A stretch of 64,000 nt of DNA from Brachyhypopomus gauderio (lineage: Eukaryota; Chordata; Actinopteri; Gymnotiformes; Hypopomidae), in the NCBI RefSeq assembly GCF_052324685.1, contig NC_135213.1:1405646-1469645 (forward strand), in the 5' to 3' direction. The notes below the pieces were generated by a model. The model saw only the letters and a list, made by a program, of their open reading frames with translations, was not told where the DNA came from and ran no database searches. This document shows, piece after piece, positions 41,100 to 53,970 of the stretch (positions within the stretch are counted from its first letter, which is position 1; the number at the start of each line of letters is the position of its first letter). The position numbers and the translations under genes were made by a program.

Positions 41100-41945
41100 A
41101 CAGAGGAAAACGTCAGGACTGGTGGGAGACGCGGTCTTTGTCCTGACTGAACAGAGACGTAAACCTCTGAGAAACATCTCCGCGAGCCAGTCACGCGCCA
41201 CCCGACGCGACTTTCCCCGATCGCAGCAAATAGGCCAAAGGATCAACATCGGCTCAACAACCTTTGTCTTGTCCAAGAAACACTCCGTCTGTCCTTCCAC
41301 ACTAATCACTAATCTGTAGCTTACCGTGTTGACAATTCCCGTACAACGTAAGTTCTTCGCCGAAGTAGGCTTAACGTCAAAAAGCGAGGATGAATCATAT
41401 ATCCAGAATCGTTGTTTTGAACAAAAGAAAGAGGACGTTACACTCCTCGCTGTTGCAACGCATCGTAGATTTGGACGCCAAGGCGAAGAAAGTTCAGTGT
41501 GATTTTTACATCACATCCCTCTTCCGGCCACTTGAGGAGGGGTTGCAACACGGTCCTAGGAAACTGGACGGGGAGAGTTGGCCAATCCACAGACCTAAAG
41601 AAAGCCAAACACTCTTAAACAGTGTAGCTGTTCAAGACAAGACGGGCCAGCTGCCAGTCTCTGTTTTGTGAGCCACTTTCGTGGGATTTTCGAGACGAGT
41701 TTGGGGAAAACGCGATCCGCTATACAGTATAAAACAAATGAAGTTTCAAAACTGCCGTCGCACTTATCATGGGGCTGACTTGGAGGCAGTTTATTGCAGG
41801 GTACAGTGGAGTTGATCCTAGATCAGTACTTTGCTTTGCTTTATGGTTAGCCTACATATGGACGTAATTCTTATGTAACATATCTTTCAATAGATGCAAG
41901 GCAGTTGTTTAAATCACTAAGCGGCATTAAATATCGCCGGAAGAT
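41100..41945. other. CpG-containing unique region including the outside copy of a duplicated segment
   Basis: The left part (41110-41240) is richer in CpG than its surroundings. From about 41489 to 41932 it matches, at roughly 95% by eye, a segment inside the hAT-type element at 43432-43918. The open frame at 41390-41671 (starting MNHISRIVVLNKRK) spans the duplicated part but resembles no protein I know; the second copy also stays largely open across the shared region. Its function is unknown. Confidence 0.5.
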
Positions 41946-42137
41946 GGACTGCATCTGACGTAGCTCTGAAAATTCGGCTCACCACATCTTACAGCTATGT
42001 GATTATCAAAGCTGAACTGTCTGATTATGATTATTCTATGTGATAATCACATCTGTACTATATGATTATGTATATGGTTATGATTATGTTTATGATTATT
42101 CTATGTGATAATCAGATCTGTACTATTTGATTACATA

Positions 42138-44960
42138 CACTATATTGCCAAAAGTATTTGCTCACCTTCATTGACTCACATATGAGCTTAAGTGACATCC
42201 CATTCCTAATCCATAGGGTTCAATATGATGTTGGTCCACCCTTTGCAGCTAGAGCTGCTTCAACTCTTCTGGGAAGGCTGTCCACAAGGTTTAGGAGTGT
42301 GTTTATGGGGATTTTTGACCATTCTGCCAGAAGCACATTTGAGAGGTCACATACTGATGTTGGATGAGAAGGCCTGGCTCTCACTCTCTGCTCTAATTAA
42401 TCCCAAAGGTCTTCTATCAGGTTGAGGTCAGGACTCTGTGCAGCCCAGTCAAGTTCATCCACACCAAACTCTGCCATTCATGTTTTTATGGACTGTTGGA
42501 AGAGGAAGGGTCCAGCTCCAAACTGTTCCCATAAAGTTGGGAGCATGGAATTGTCCAAAATGTCTTGGTATGCTGAAGCATTCAGATTTTCTGTCATAGA
42601 AACTAAGGGGCTAAGCCCAGCTCCTGAAAAACAATCCCACACCAGAATCCCCCCTCCACCAAACTTTACTTGGCACAGTGCATTCAGACAAGTACCATTC
42701 TCCAGGCAACTGCCAAACCCAGACTCATCCATCAGTTTGCCAGATGGAGAAGTGCGATTTGTCACTCTAGAGCAGAGACCGTATATATAATGGACGGTAC
42801 GTCAGCATTGACTCCCATTGTGAATTTTTGAAGCTACCAAGATGGCCGTCATGGACGCTGCCATCTTGGATGCACTTGCGCAGTAGATGAAAATTGGAGC
42901 CAGAGCATGCGCATTAGAACCGGTAGGCAGGACAGTATCTCCGCCCCAACTCTGATCACATTCGTTAGGATACGCCCACCAGTATAGACGGGGTCGCGCA
43001 TACGGACTGTGCCTCACTGAACTTTACTTTCAGCGGAATCTTGCTACGAATTACAAATTGCTGTACGATGATGACTGAAATGACCTACACAAAGGAGGAA
43101 TGTTGTAAGTACACATTTTCACTTATATGATCTAATCATAAGTTCAAATACATGACTTAGTATTATCTAGGTAACATGAATTGCAGTTATTAAGCTAATT
43201 AACCAACCTTAAATAACTGACTGTACTGTACGTGTGTTAGCTAAAATAAGCTAAGATAAACTAGCAGAGTTAACCTCTGTTGTGTTTAGCTTTTAACATT
43301 TCTAGCTAGCCAATTCTTTTATACATTAAGCTAATGTTAATCCGAATTGTTAGCTAGCTAGCTATGTAAGTTTAGTTCGTAAAATTGACTAGAGAGCTAT
43401 CTATAGTTAGATAGCTAACATAGCAAAGTTCAGTGTGATTTTTACATCACATCCCTCTTCCGGCCACTTGAGAAGGGGTTGCAACATGGTCCTAGGAAAC
43501 CGGACGGGGAGAGTTGGCGAATCCACAGACCTAAAGAAAGCCAAACACTCTTAAACAGTGTAGCTGTTCAAGACAAGACGGGCCAGCTGCTAGTCTCTGT
43601 TTTGTGAGCCACTTTCGTGGGATTTTCGAGACGAGTTTGGGGAAAACGTGATCCGCTATACAGTATAAAACAAATGAAGTGTCAAAACTGCCGTCGCATC
43701 CCCTCTACCGTCCAGGGACAGAATTATCATGGGGCTGACTTGGAGGCAGTTTATGATTTTTAAATCCAAATTAATATGATTGCAGTGTACAGTGGAGTTT
43801 ATCCTAGATCAGTAGATTGCTTTGCTTTATGGTCTACATATGGACGTAATTCTTATGTAACATATCTTTCAATAGATGCAAGGCAGTTGTTTAAATCACT
43901 AAGCGGCATTAAATATCGTAAATATAAGTTCAAATATATGACTTAGTATTATCTAGGTAACATGAATTGCAGTTATTAAGCTAATTAACCAACCTTAAAT
44001 AACTGACTGTACTGTACGTGTGTAAGCTAAAATAAGCTAAGATAAACTAGCAGAGTTAACCTCTGTTGTGTTTAGCTTTTAACATTTCTAGCTAGCCAAT
44101 TCTTTTATACATTAAGCTAATGTTAATCCGAATTGTTAGCTAGCTAGCTATGTAAGTTTAGTTCGTAAAATTGACTAGAGAGCTAGATCTATAGTTAGAT
44201 AGCTAACATAGCAAATGTTAACTTATTGAAGTGGAATGGCAGTGAACTAACTAATAAAACTGCTGTCGAGAAATATAATTGCTCAAAAAAAAAAAAAATT
44301 CAATGTTTCTCGTCCGGCCCGTTCACTTACATGGGAATAGGCGGGGTTAAAAGTTGTACTGCTGCCAGCCACTAGAGAGCAAGCGGACACACGGAGGCTT
44401 CACTTTTCACATTTGTGTCGTCCAGTCCACTTATATATACGGTCTCTGCTCTAGAGAACACGATCTAGAGTCGAGTGGCGGCGTGCTTTACACATACCAA
44501 CACTTTGCATTGCTTGGTGATGTATGGCTTAAATGCAGCTGCTCGACCATGGAGACCCATTCCATGAAGCTCTCTGCGCACTGTTCTTGAGCTAATCTGA
44601 AGGCCACATGAAGTATGGATGTCTGTAGTAATTGACTCTGCAGAAAGTTGGCGACCTCTTTATACTATGCGCTTCAGCATCCACTGACGCCTCTCCATCA
44701 GTTTACGTGGCTCACCACTTTGTGACTGAGTTGCTGTCATTCCCAAACACTGGAAATTTCACAACTGGATTTGTTGCACAGGTGGCATCCTATCACAGTT
44801 CCACGCTGGAATTCACTGAGCTCCTCAGAGCAACCCATCCTTTCACAAATGTTTGTTAAAACAGTTTGCATGCCTAGGTGCTTCATTTTATACACCTGTG
44901 GCCATGGAAGTGATTGGAACACCTGATTCCTATAATTTGGATGTGTAAGTGAATGTGATG
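42138..44960 (-). mobile_element. Second Tc1-like transposon relic, split by a hAT element
   Basis: The left end, CACTATATTGCCAAAAGTAT at 42138, is preceded by TA and is the well-known end of a fish Tc1 family. The right end near 44960 (GATGTGTAAGTGAATG) has decayed. On the minus strand 42478-42765 encodes the transposase C-terminal half ([35 protein letters not shown]). The rest lies at 44457-44830 and is broken. No intact transposase remains. Confidence 0.88.
42773..44448. mobile_element. hAT-type non-autonomous element, 1.68 kb, carrying a duplicated segment
   Basis: The inverted ends are CAGAGACCGTATATATAA (42773) and TTATATATACGGTCTCTG (ending 44448). The perfect 8-bp duplication CTCTAGAG lies outside both (42765-42772 and 44449-44456). 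The inside has direct repeats of about 297 bp (43137-43433 and 43921-44217) that flank a 487-bp block (43432-43918). A near copy of this block lies outside the element at 41489-41932. No transposase is visible. Confidence 0.9.
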
Positions 44961-44969
44961 ATTTAGATT

Positions 44970-45325
44970 CGCTCAAGCGCAATCCCCCAGGAATTACACA
45001 TGGCCAGGTAGCAAGACTGTAGGGGTGGATGTGGACTATAGAGGTGGATGATATTAAAAGGGTAATCCAGCATTACTGTGCATTGTGTTTTATTAACTCA
45101 CTCTACACCTTTTAATGAATCAGGCAATGTACACTTCACACTGAGGGTGGTTAAGCTTTCACAAGAGCATACTTCCAACATATGGTCTACTCAAAGCATT
45201 ACTCTTTTAGTAATACAAATGTTTACCAGCAGCTAACCGCAGTCCTCTTAGCAGGCACAGGTGGTTTGTCATAGCGTTCACATCATGAGCGAGGAGGGAT
45301 CTCCCTCCATACACAATTCTGACAT
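44970..45325. other. Intergenic, no feature recognised
   Basis: Follows the decayed right end of the second Tc1 relic. No repeat unit or coding frame is seen. Confidence 0.4.
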
Positions 45326-45329
45326 TAAT

Positions 45330-45530
45330 TCAAGTACCCACAATTCTGAGAAAAAAGTCAGAATTGTGAGATTAATGTCAGAATTGTGATATTAAAGTCA
45401 GAATTGTGAGAAAAAAGTCAGAATTGTAAGATTAAAGTCAGAATTGTGAGGTTAAAATCAGAATTGTGAGAAAAAGTCATAATTCTGACTTTAATCTCAG
45501 AATTCTGGCTGCCCTTTTTTTCAATTTTTT
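45330..45530. repeat. AGTCAGAATTGTGAGATTAA repeat with an inverted partner
   Basis: Seven units of AAAGTCAGAATTGTGAGA(TT/AA)AA are followed at 45476-45510 by the inverse wording (CATAATTCTGACTTTAATCT, CAGAATTCTGG), so the array can fold back on itself. It is probably the remains of a small palindromic transposon. Confidence 0.75.
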
Positions 45531-46149
45531 AAAAATAGTGGCCCTAATCCTCTTCCGTATCACACAAAACGACTTGCAGTAGACAAAGTATTCCAGCAGG
45601 GGTCATCAAACTCACAAAAATAGAGCGGCCCATTCACAGAGGAGTGTCGTGCTTTAGGCTTGCCGCTAAGGGGCGGCGTTTCCCGCGTATCAGCGCGCGT
45701 TCAATTCCTCTTTTAGGTCCTCAGTGAAAAAAAAAACACTACAGGCGTGAGCCAAGGTGGGGTGACGCAAGACTCCACGTGTCCTCGCTGCAAGACCTGG
45801 AAATATACTGGGTAATCTGAAACTCGAGATGAGGAAGAGATCCTACAAGGAAAGGCTTGTCAGTTTTATTGTCTAATCTTTTGGATTTAGGATTCAAATT
45901 ACCAAAAGGGATCTTATACCAAACAGTGACTGGAAAGCAATTATAGGCTGTAACAGGGAACAGCTGTGAGCAGCAGTGAATGGCAGCGATAGAGATTGAG
46001 ATGGAGATAGAGGGAGGCTTTGTGCAGTGTGGCAGTGATAAGCTGGTCTCCTTCCTCGTTCTCAGGAAATATTGCAGCTTTTACAAAAAAACATTAAAGT
46101 AAGTAAATAAAGTGGAAGTGGGTGTTTAGTCTGTGAGTGACACGTGCAG

Positions 46150-46470
46150 AGACACATGCACAGAGATCTGCCCCACTTCACCCAGACATCTGCCCTTCTC
46201 CCCCAGAGATCTGCCCCTAAACCCCCAAAGACCTGTACCCCCCCCCCAGAGATCTGCCCCTAAACCCCCAGAGACCTTTACCCCCCCCCCCCCCCCCCCC
46301 CCCAGAGATCTGCCCCTAAACCCCCAGAGACCTCCCCCCCCCCCCCCCCCCCAGAGATCTGCCCCTAAACCCCCAGAGACCTGTATCCCCCCCCCCCCCC
46401 CCCCAGAGATCTGCCCCTCTCCAGACCCCCACAGAGATCTGTTTCTCTCCAGCCCCCCAGGGATCTGTCT
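46150..46470. repeat. Repeat of CCAGAGATCTGCCCCTAAAC units with poly-C runs
   Basis: About seven units alternate CCCCAGAGATCTGCCCCTAA and ACCCCCAGAGACCT with C-homopolymers of up to about 22 bases. The poly-C lengths vary between units and should be treated cautiously as possible assembly errors. Confidence 0.88.
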
Positions 46471-46528
46471 CTCCACATTGGGTTTTGAGGAAATTCCTTT
46501 ACCTGTGTGTTGACAAGATGGCATGCAT

Positions 46529-46843
<315 letters not shown>

Positions 46844-47514
46844 TCCGAGGTCTGCTGAAGTGGAGTGAAGTGGAGTGGTCAGGCCATGTATCTCACTCTG
46901 CTCATCTGACACAGTCTGCTCCTAATCCCCCGATCATCCAGCACAAAAGGGCATTACAGCTGCTATTACAGCTGCTGACCTGTAGAGCGGCGCTCCAGGA
47001 TGCTCAGGCAATCAGGCCCTGCAGCCGCAGCAGGTGATGTAGCCCAGCGGGAGGAAAACACACTCACTGGATATTTGTTTGTACACTTTGAAATTTGTTT
47101 GTATTATTCTACTGTTTTGTTTAATTGTAATTAACATTTTATTTAACAATTTTAATTACAATTTTATTTTACTGTTTATTATCACTATGTATATTTGTAT
47201 AGTCTTTCCTCTGATTTTTCTTCTGCTTCCTCTGATTCTGATTTTGTAATCATAAAGTAAGGCACTATGTCCATATTGTCATTGTAAGTGTTATATCATA
47301 GTTGATGAATCACAGTGTGATGTGCTAAATGTGCTAAATGTGCTAAATCATTGTTGATGAGAAGGAAGTGGAGTAGGATTGGCAGGGTGTGTGTGTTTCC
47401 GTGGGCAACCATAAATGGACAATGCTGCGGTTTCTTCAGATCAGCAGGGCTGACTCCACATCCTCAAAGTCAGAGTAAATTGAGCTCAGATGAAATTTCC
47501 AGATTTTACACACA

Positions 47515-47558
<44 letters not shown>
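47515..47558. repeat. (CA)n microsatellite, about 20 units
   Basis: A perfect CA run within otherwise unremarkable intergenic sequence. Confidence 0.93.
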
Positions 47559-47564
<6 letters not shown>

Positions 47565-47689
47565 CCGCCACAGGTGATTTAAGGAAGTAAATGTAATCAA
47601 GATTAAATTGTAATCAAGATTAGACTGTAAAAGCAGTCTGTATCATGTGCATGTAAGTAAGTGTATATGTATGTGCGTATGTATTTACA

Positions 47690-48330
47690 TTTACGGCATT
47701 TAGCAGATGTTCTTATATAGAGCGACTTACAAAGTGCTTTGCTTCTGATCACAGAATACATCCTAGGTAATAGTACAGATAGGCCAGAATTCAAGACACC
47801 ATTGAGTCAGACTACTGCTAAACTACAGGAGTCAATATCATTACCTAGTGTTTTGCAAGTTAGACATTTGCCAAGAAGCACAAATAACCATAAACAGACA
47901 TACAATTTAAGAACTAAGGCAAGTGGTATCAGCTGAATTAGTGCTCTGGTAAGAACTCAACAAACAGGTGGGTCTTCAGTCTACACTTGAAGATAGCAAT
48001 AGACTCTGCAGTCCTAGCAGCTAATGGAAGATCGTTCCACCATCTTGGAGCCAGGACGGAGAATAGTCTGGAGCTTTATCTTCCATGAGACTTTAAGCAT
48101 GGAGTTTCAAGTCGAGCCAAGCTTGAGATTCTGAGTGTTCGCTGTACAGATTAGCTTTTTACCATGGACATCATGTAGGGAGGAGCCAGTCCATTTTTGG
48201 CTTTGTAAGCAAGCATCAAGGTTTTATATCTGATGCGTGCCACTACTGGAAGCCAGTGAAAAGAACACAGCAGTGGACTGACATGTGAGAACTTGGGTAG
48301 ATTGAAGACCAGTCGTGCTGCAGCGTATTT
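47690..48330 (-). mobile_element. L2/CR1-type LINE 3' end, truncated
   Basis: On the minus strand the open part encodes AARLVFNLPKFSHVSPLLCS, FHWLPVVARIRYKTLMLAYK and AKNGLAPPYMM, the C-terminal region of the reverse-transcriptase ORF in fish L2/CR1-like LINEs. The remainder (toward 47690) is the degraded ORF end and 3' UTR, finishing with TTACATTTACGGCATTTAGC, a hallmark of these copies. It is 5'-truncated, as usual for LINEs. Confidence 0.88.
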
Positions 48331-48559
48331 GTGTCTGCGTGTAAGTGTGTGTATGTTTGTGTATGTGTGCGTGTGTGTATGTGTGTGTGTGTGTGAGTGT
48401 GTGTGTGTGAGTACATACATGCATGTAAAACCCTGGACCGGTGAAGTCCAGGAGAAATGTGCTCAGCTGAAAATATTACTAAATCTTGGTAGGCACTGTT
48501 ACTAAATACTGGCATACTAAAACCTGCAAGGCACTGTTACACTCCTGCAGAGGCTTTGG

Positions 48560-49345
48560 CCTAATCAGCCCACCCCAACACACACCTAACCAGCACAACC
48601 CAACACACACCTAACCAGCACAACCCAACACACACCTAACCAGCACAACCCAACACACACCTAACCAGCAGAATCCAACACACACCTAACCAGCACAACC
48701 CAACACACACCTAACCAGCAGAATCCAACACACACCTAACCGGCACAACCCAGCACACACCTAACCAGCACAACCCAACACACACCTAACCAGCACAACC
48801 CAACACGCACCTAACCAGCACAACCCAACACACACCTAACCAGCACAACCCAACACACACCTAACCAGCACAACCCAACACACACCTAACCAGCAGAACC
48901 CAACATGCACCTAACCAGCACAACCCAACATGCACCTAACCAGCACAACCCAACACACACCTAACCAGCAGAATCCAACACACACCTAACCAGCACAACC
49001 CAACACACACCTAACCAGCACAACCCAACACGCACCTAACCAGCAGAATCCAACACACTTAACCAGCACGACCCAACACACACCTAACCAGCACAACCCA
49101 ACACGCATCTAACCAGCAGAACCCAACACACACCTAACCAGCACAACCCAACACACACCTAACCAGCAGAACCCAACATGCACCTAACCAACACATCCCA
49201 ACATGCACCTAACCAGCAGAACCCAACACACACCTAACCAGCAGAACCCAACACACACCTAACCAACAGAACCCAACACACACCTAACCAGCACATCCCA
49301 ACACAACCTAACACACCTAACCAGCACAACCCAACACACACCTAC
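48560..49345. repeat. 24-bp minisatellite, about 32 copies
   Basis: The unit CACACACCTAACCAGCACAA plus CCCAA repeats with few changes (GCACAA/GCAGAA, ACACAC/ATGCAC). Nearly 800 bases are covered. The units are contiguous with no unique spacers. Confidence 0.95.
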
Positions 49346-49349
49346 ACCT

Positions 49350-50475
49350 CAAGCCTTTTGTTTATTTCTAAAACACAAATGTGAAATCAAAAAATAAATA
49401 AACAAGCAAAAACATAAAAACAAATAAATGAAATCTAGTTTGTATTATTTTAAAAGATCATTTAATAAAATGGGAAAAGAAAATGGAAGTTGCTAGCCAC
49501 GTGCGAGAGGGTATGTGCGAGAGGGCACGTGCGGGAGGGCACGCGTGTCCCTGACGGGCCTCCGGGCTGGAAGAGTGAGGAACTGTATGACTCATCTGGT
49601 GGTATCCGCTAGTTTGTGGTTTAGGGTTTAGGTCGTTGGTGTGACGCTGGGATAACAGGGACGCCCTCAGTGACGCAACACAAACACATTTACTTCCTGT
49701 GCGTGACAGAGCTGTTTGGGGGGGGGGATTGCGTGTAAATATTAAACCTCTAAACATTAAACCACATTAAACCAATAAACGTCTGCGTGTAAACACTAAA
49801 CCTTTAAAGTGGGAGGTAACAGTGATGAAACTAGAAAAGAGGAAACAGAGAGAGAGAGAGAATTGAGGTAGAATCTATGTGTTCCAGTTGTTTACTTGTT
49901 TAACCAGTATACAAATTGTATAATATGTGTATAATATGTCTAATCAGAAACATTACTGAGTGACTATTATGTACACCAGTATTAATGTGTCCAGACAGAA
50001 TATTAACACACTTATTGATTTACGTAGTGGTTAAGGTGCTATATAAATTGAAACATTCATTTATTCAAGATGTACAGCTGTACTGTATAGGAGGGCCTGT
50101 GGGTTTGGGGCCTCTTACACACACACACAGTTATTAGGAAAAGCAATGTCATATGTTAATTTAACCTCTTCCTGGAGTAGGACTTCAGGCTGAAAGTGTG
50201 TAGTACCAGCATGATTCCACTTCTTGCTAATGTGTGATGTGTGTATGTGTGTTTGTGTGTGTGAGACTTGGCTGAGAGTTCAATTTGGCAGCTATAACAA
50301 CTATGACAGCTGAATAAGGGAGACTCGGCAGTGCAACCGCATGTCAATCATGCGGTCTAACAACCTCAGATAATCACGCAGGGAGAACAGACCAATCAGG
50401 TACTGTACAACAGACCTCCGTCCTGCCATCACTAACTGGCCAATCAGGTTGACATTGCCAATCGGCTATTGAGGT
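49350..50475. other. Intergenic, mostly featureless
   Basis: Contains a CACGTGCGGGAGGGCACG-like short repeat (49498-49545), an isolated retroelement-like tail at about 50034-50066, and a region with CCAATCAG motifs (50380-50470). No gene is seen. Confidence 0.4.
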
Positions 50476-50479
50476 GGCC

Positions 50480-51075
50480 AGTCTCCATACGGTGGTCTAA
50501 GTTTGGCTCCGGCCTAGTCTCTGTGTCCATTCAGTGGTCTCAGGTTTGGCTCCATCTTGGTCTCAGTGTCCATTCAGTGGTCTCAGGTATGGCTTCGGCC
50601 TGGTCTCAGTGTCCATTCAGTGGTCTCAGGTATGGCTTCGGCCTGGTCTCAGTATCCATTCAATGCTCTCAGGTTTGGCTCCATCCTGGTCTCAGTGTCC
50701 ATTCAGTGGTCTCCGGTATGGCTTCGGCCTGGTCTCAGTGTCCATTCAGTGGTCTCAGGTATGGCTTCGGCCTGGTCTCAGTGTCCATTCGGTGGTCTCA
50801 GGTATGGCTTCGGCCTGGTCTCAGTATCCATTCAATGGTCTCAGGTTTGGCTCCATCCTGGTCTCAGTGTCCATTCAGTGGTCTCAGGTATGGCTTCGGC
50901 CTGGTCTCAGTGTCCATTCAGTGGTCTTGGGTTTGGCTCCAGCCTGGTCTCAGTCTCCATTCAGTGGTCTCAGCTATGGTTTCGGACTGGTCTCAGTCTC
51001 CATTCAGTGGTCTCAGGTATGGTTTCGGCCTGGTCTCAGTCTCCATTCAGCGGTCTCAGCTATGGCTCTGGCATT
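50480..51075. repeat. 43-bp minisatellite, about 14 copies, open in all three plus frames
   Basis: The unit reads CTCAGGTATGGCTTCGGCCT, then GGTCTCAGTGTCCATTCAGT, then GGT; starts at 50539 and 50582 fix the period at 43. Since 43 leaves remainder 1 on division by 3 and the unit has no stop codon in any phase, all three forward frames stay open for 530-670 bases. I regard this as a repeat effect and not a gene. Confidence 0.93.
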
Positions 51076-51176
51076 GTTGGAATGTAGACCAGCTCTTTGC
51101 ACTTGAGGTTCAGCTGTACATCCTTTCCCACCCATGCTGAGTAATGTTCCTTTTGTGAGAGTTTACTGTTGGCCTA

Positions 51177-51213
<37 letters not shown>

Positions 51214-51777
51214 CGTGTGTGTGCGCGCATGTGTGGGTGGGTGTGTGTGTGTACACAAAGGAATCCAGGTAAGCCAGACCTATATCTTCAATTACACTGC
51301 CCCCCCCTTGTAACGGTTGACTTGTATCTTGCATCACCTGAAACTCAGGGTGTGTGAGCTTTGTGTGTGTATTCTCTATGTGTTTATGTTCAGCATGTGC
51401 GGGTACATTGTCTAAGCATTTGTGTGAGAAGAATTTTAAGAATTTTAAGTATATATATAAGAATAAGGTTGCATGATGAAAGCTTAGGACATATCTTCAG
51501 CCTTTATCAGCAGTGTCTACAGGAGATGAACGAAACTGTTGACCTGTGGGTGACTGTGCCTGTGTGTCCCTGTGTTTGACTGCATGTCCTTGTGTCCTTG
51601 TGTGTCCCTGTGTTTGACTGCATGCCCCTGTGTCCTTGTGTGACCCTATGTGTGACTGCATGTCCTTGTGTGTCCCTGTTTGTAACTGTCTGTCCCTGTG
51701 TCCTTGTGTGTCCCTGTGTGTGACTGTCTGTCCATGTGTCTGTGTGTGTGTATCTGTGTGTGTCTGTGTGTGTCTGT

Positions 51778-51778
<1 letters not shown>

Positions 51779-51863
<85 letters not shown>
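51779..51863. repeat. (GT)n microsatellite with a preceding TGTGTCCCTG minisatellite
   Basis: About 40 GT units follow a region (51540-51775) made of GACTGTCTGTCCCTGTGTCC and GACTGCATGTCCTTGTG type units. The graded change from the longer unit to pure GT suggests that one arose from the other. Confidence 0.92.
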
Positions 51864-51866
<3 letters not shown>

Positions 51867-52077
51867 ACTGTGTATGACTGTGTGACTGGGAATGACTCTG
51901 TAGGGTGAAAGTTTCTGTGGAATGAAAAGATCAACAAATATAGACAAGTTAGACACCTCATTCCTTACATATTTTTTCAGAACTGAATCGTCTGCATGGT
52001 GTCACTCTTGAGAAAGGCCCGGGGGTCCTGGTCTGCCTTCCACAGGTTTGGCTTTCAGGTTTGGCTTAGCTGATACT

Positions 52078-52280
52078 TCAATAACCTTCAGCTACTTCAA
52101 TAACCTTTAGCTACTTCAATAACCTTCAGCTACTTCAATAACCTTTAGCTACTTCAATAACCTTCAGCTACTTCATTAACCTTTAGCTACTTCAATAACC
52201 TTTAGCTACTTCATTAACCTTTAGCTACTTCACTAAACTTCCGCTACTACACTAACTTTCAGCTACTATACTAACTTTCA
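52078..52280. repeat. ACTTCAATAACCTTTAGCT 19-bp minisatellite
   Basis: About ten units of CTACTTCAATAACCTTCAG or the CTTTAG variant, decaying at the right end (ACTACACTAACTTTCAG). Confidence 0.9.
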
Positions 52281-52289
52281 TCCTTCAGC

Positions 52290-53335
52290 TGAAGAAAATA
52301 AAACATAATAGGACATAAAGGAAATAAAGAAAAAATTACTTTGCTTTTATAAATGATCATTTAGTAAAACCATTAATGTAAGTCAATTTATTTTCAATTA
52401 CTTACATGTGCGTTTTCTGATTGTCAGTCATATTTTATGTTGTTGGACAGTAACCTGATGTCATGCTGGTCAAGTCCATGAACATGAGAGTTAACATGGT
52501 GATTCAGAACCTTCTGGAGATACTGAAAACTACACTGTAGTTCTGAAATACCTCAAAAGTTCTGAAACTCAATGTTACAAAGGCACAAAAGAATCAGTAA
52601 TAGTCCCTGTTAAAAGCTCCACTGAATTAAAAGTTCCATATCTACTTGTGCCTGGTGTTTCTGTGATTCTTGACTTATCCCCTTTTCTCCTGCTGGAAGT
52701 TGATGACTTATCAGAACACTGTGTTATTGATACCAGATAGCGATAGGCACAAGAACAAACCTCCAGCAATCCAACTGTCTACTAATGGTTGCGGTGGAAA
52801 TCATTATAATAATCACTATGGCTTTTTTAATCTGTTGTTTGGCAGGAAATCTGATGATCAGACAGCTGCTCTCTTGACGAAGCTGCGGTCGTCTCCACAC
52901 CTTGATGTTCACTTATCCTGTGTGTGCTGCAACCGGTCTGAGTCGGTTGTAGTGAGAGTCGTAAAAGTGCTTCAGAAAAACTCCACTTCCATCGCTCCTC
53001 TACCTCAGACGTGGCAGTCACACTGGATGTAGGTCTTCACTTACAAATCTTCGTCGTCATGGTTTGGGAATATAATTTTTTCCCAGGCTGAGATTTTGAA
53101 AATTCTTTGACCTTGAAGCAACATCTGTGGGATTTCTACAATATTGTAACAGTTTTTTTGAATGAATGGATTAAGGACTAATATTTGTCAAGGAGGAGGT
53201 GCTGACCCGAGGGCTCTCACGCTGACCCTTTTCTACATGGTTCTGGTCCAGTATCTCATGGTAATTTACAGCAGTACTGCTGAAGACAAGGGCAGACAAA
53301 GAAAATCATGAGAGAGACATCAAAGCCAATTTAAC
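52290..53335. other. Intergenic, no gene recognised
   Basis: The frame at 52670-53032 on the plus strand (120 codons) includes GKSDDQTAALLTKLRSSPHL and VCCNRSESVVVRVVKVLQ. Its composition is protein-like, but it has no family I can name and no clear exon signals. Nothing else is apparent. Confidence 0.35.
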
Positions 53336-53340
53336 AGTCT

Positions 53341-53383
53341 GTGTGTGTGTGTGTGTGTGTATGTGTGTGTGTATGTGTGTGTG

Positions 53384-53462
<79 letters not shown>
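53341..53462. repeat. (GT)n microsatellite, about 60 units
   Basis: The longest dinucleotide tract in the window, with a few ATG/TTG interruptions in its left third. A (GA)n tract follows at 53669-53716, and further GT (53790-53875) and CA (53971-54041) tracts lie within 600 bases. Confidence 0.96.
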
Positions 53463-53465
<3 letters not shown>

Positions 53466-53680
53466 AGTGCTTTCTGTAGTCATGCTAATGCAGGCCCAAC
53501 ACACCCACTCTATATAGAGTCAGTTCCTCACCCCTGTTTTTTCTCTCTATGTCATAACATTTCCTTAGTGAGCTGTGAACAGATCCTGGTTTGCTGGCTT
53601 GGGCTGTGAACTGAGCCAGGCAGATCTGGTACAGACTTACTCACCAGTCTGGAATGTTAGGGAGAATGAGAGAGAGAGAG

Positions 53681-53719
<39 letters not shown>

Positions 53720-53788
53720 GAAGAGAGACAGCGCAACTAAAAAGTTTGTTATCATAGGGAATCTGCAGGAGATTAATTATATACTATA

Positions 53789-53876
<88 letters not shown>

Positions 53877-53968
53877 TAGGAAGTGGGAGATTCCAGCTGT
53901 GTTATTTCCACTTTGGGATGTGTGCCTCAACCTCTGACACAGTTGCAAAACACTCTTAAATCATGCAG

Positions 53969-53970
<2 letters not shown>

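Noticed and set aside
48560-49345. CRISPR-like array
   Set aside because: The units are contiguous and have no unique spacers, and the DNA is vertebrate; it is a minisatellite.
50469-51140. 223-codon plus-strand frame as a gene
   Set aside because: All three frames are open for the same reason (43-bp stop-free unit), and there is no promoter, start context or homology.
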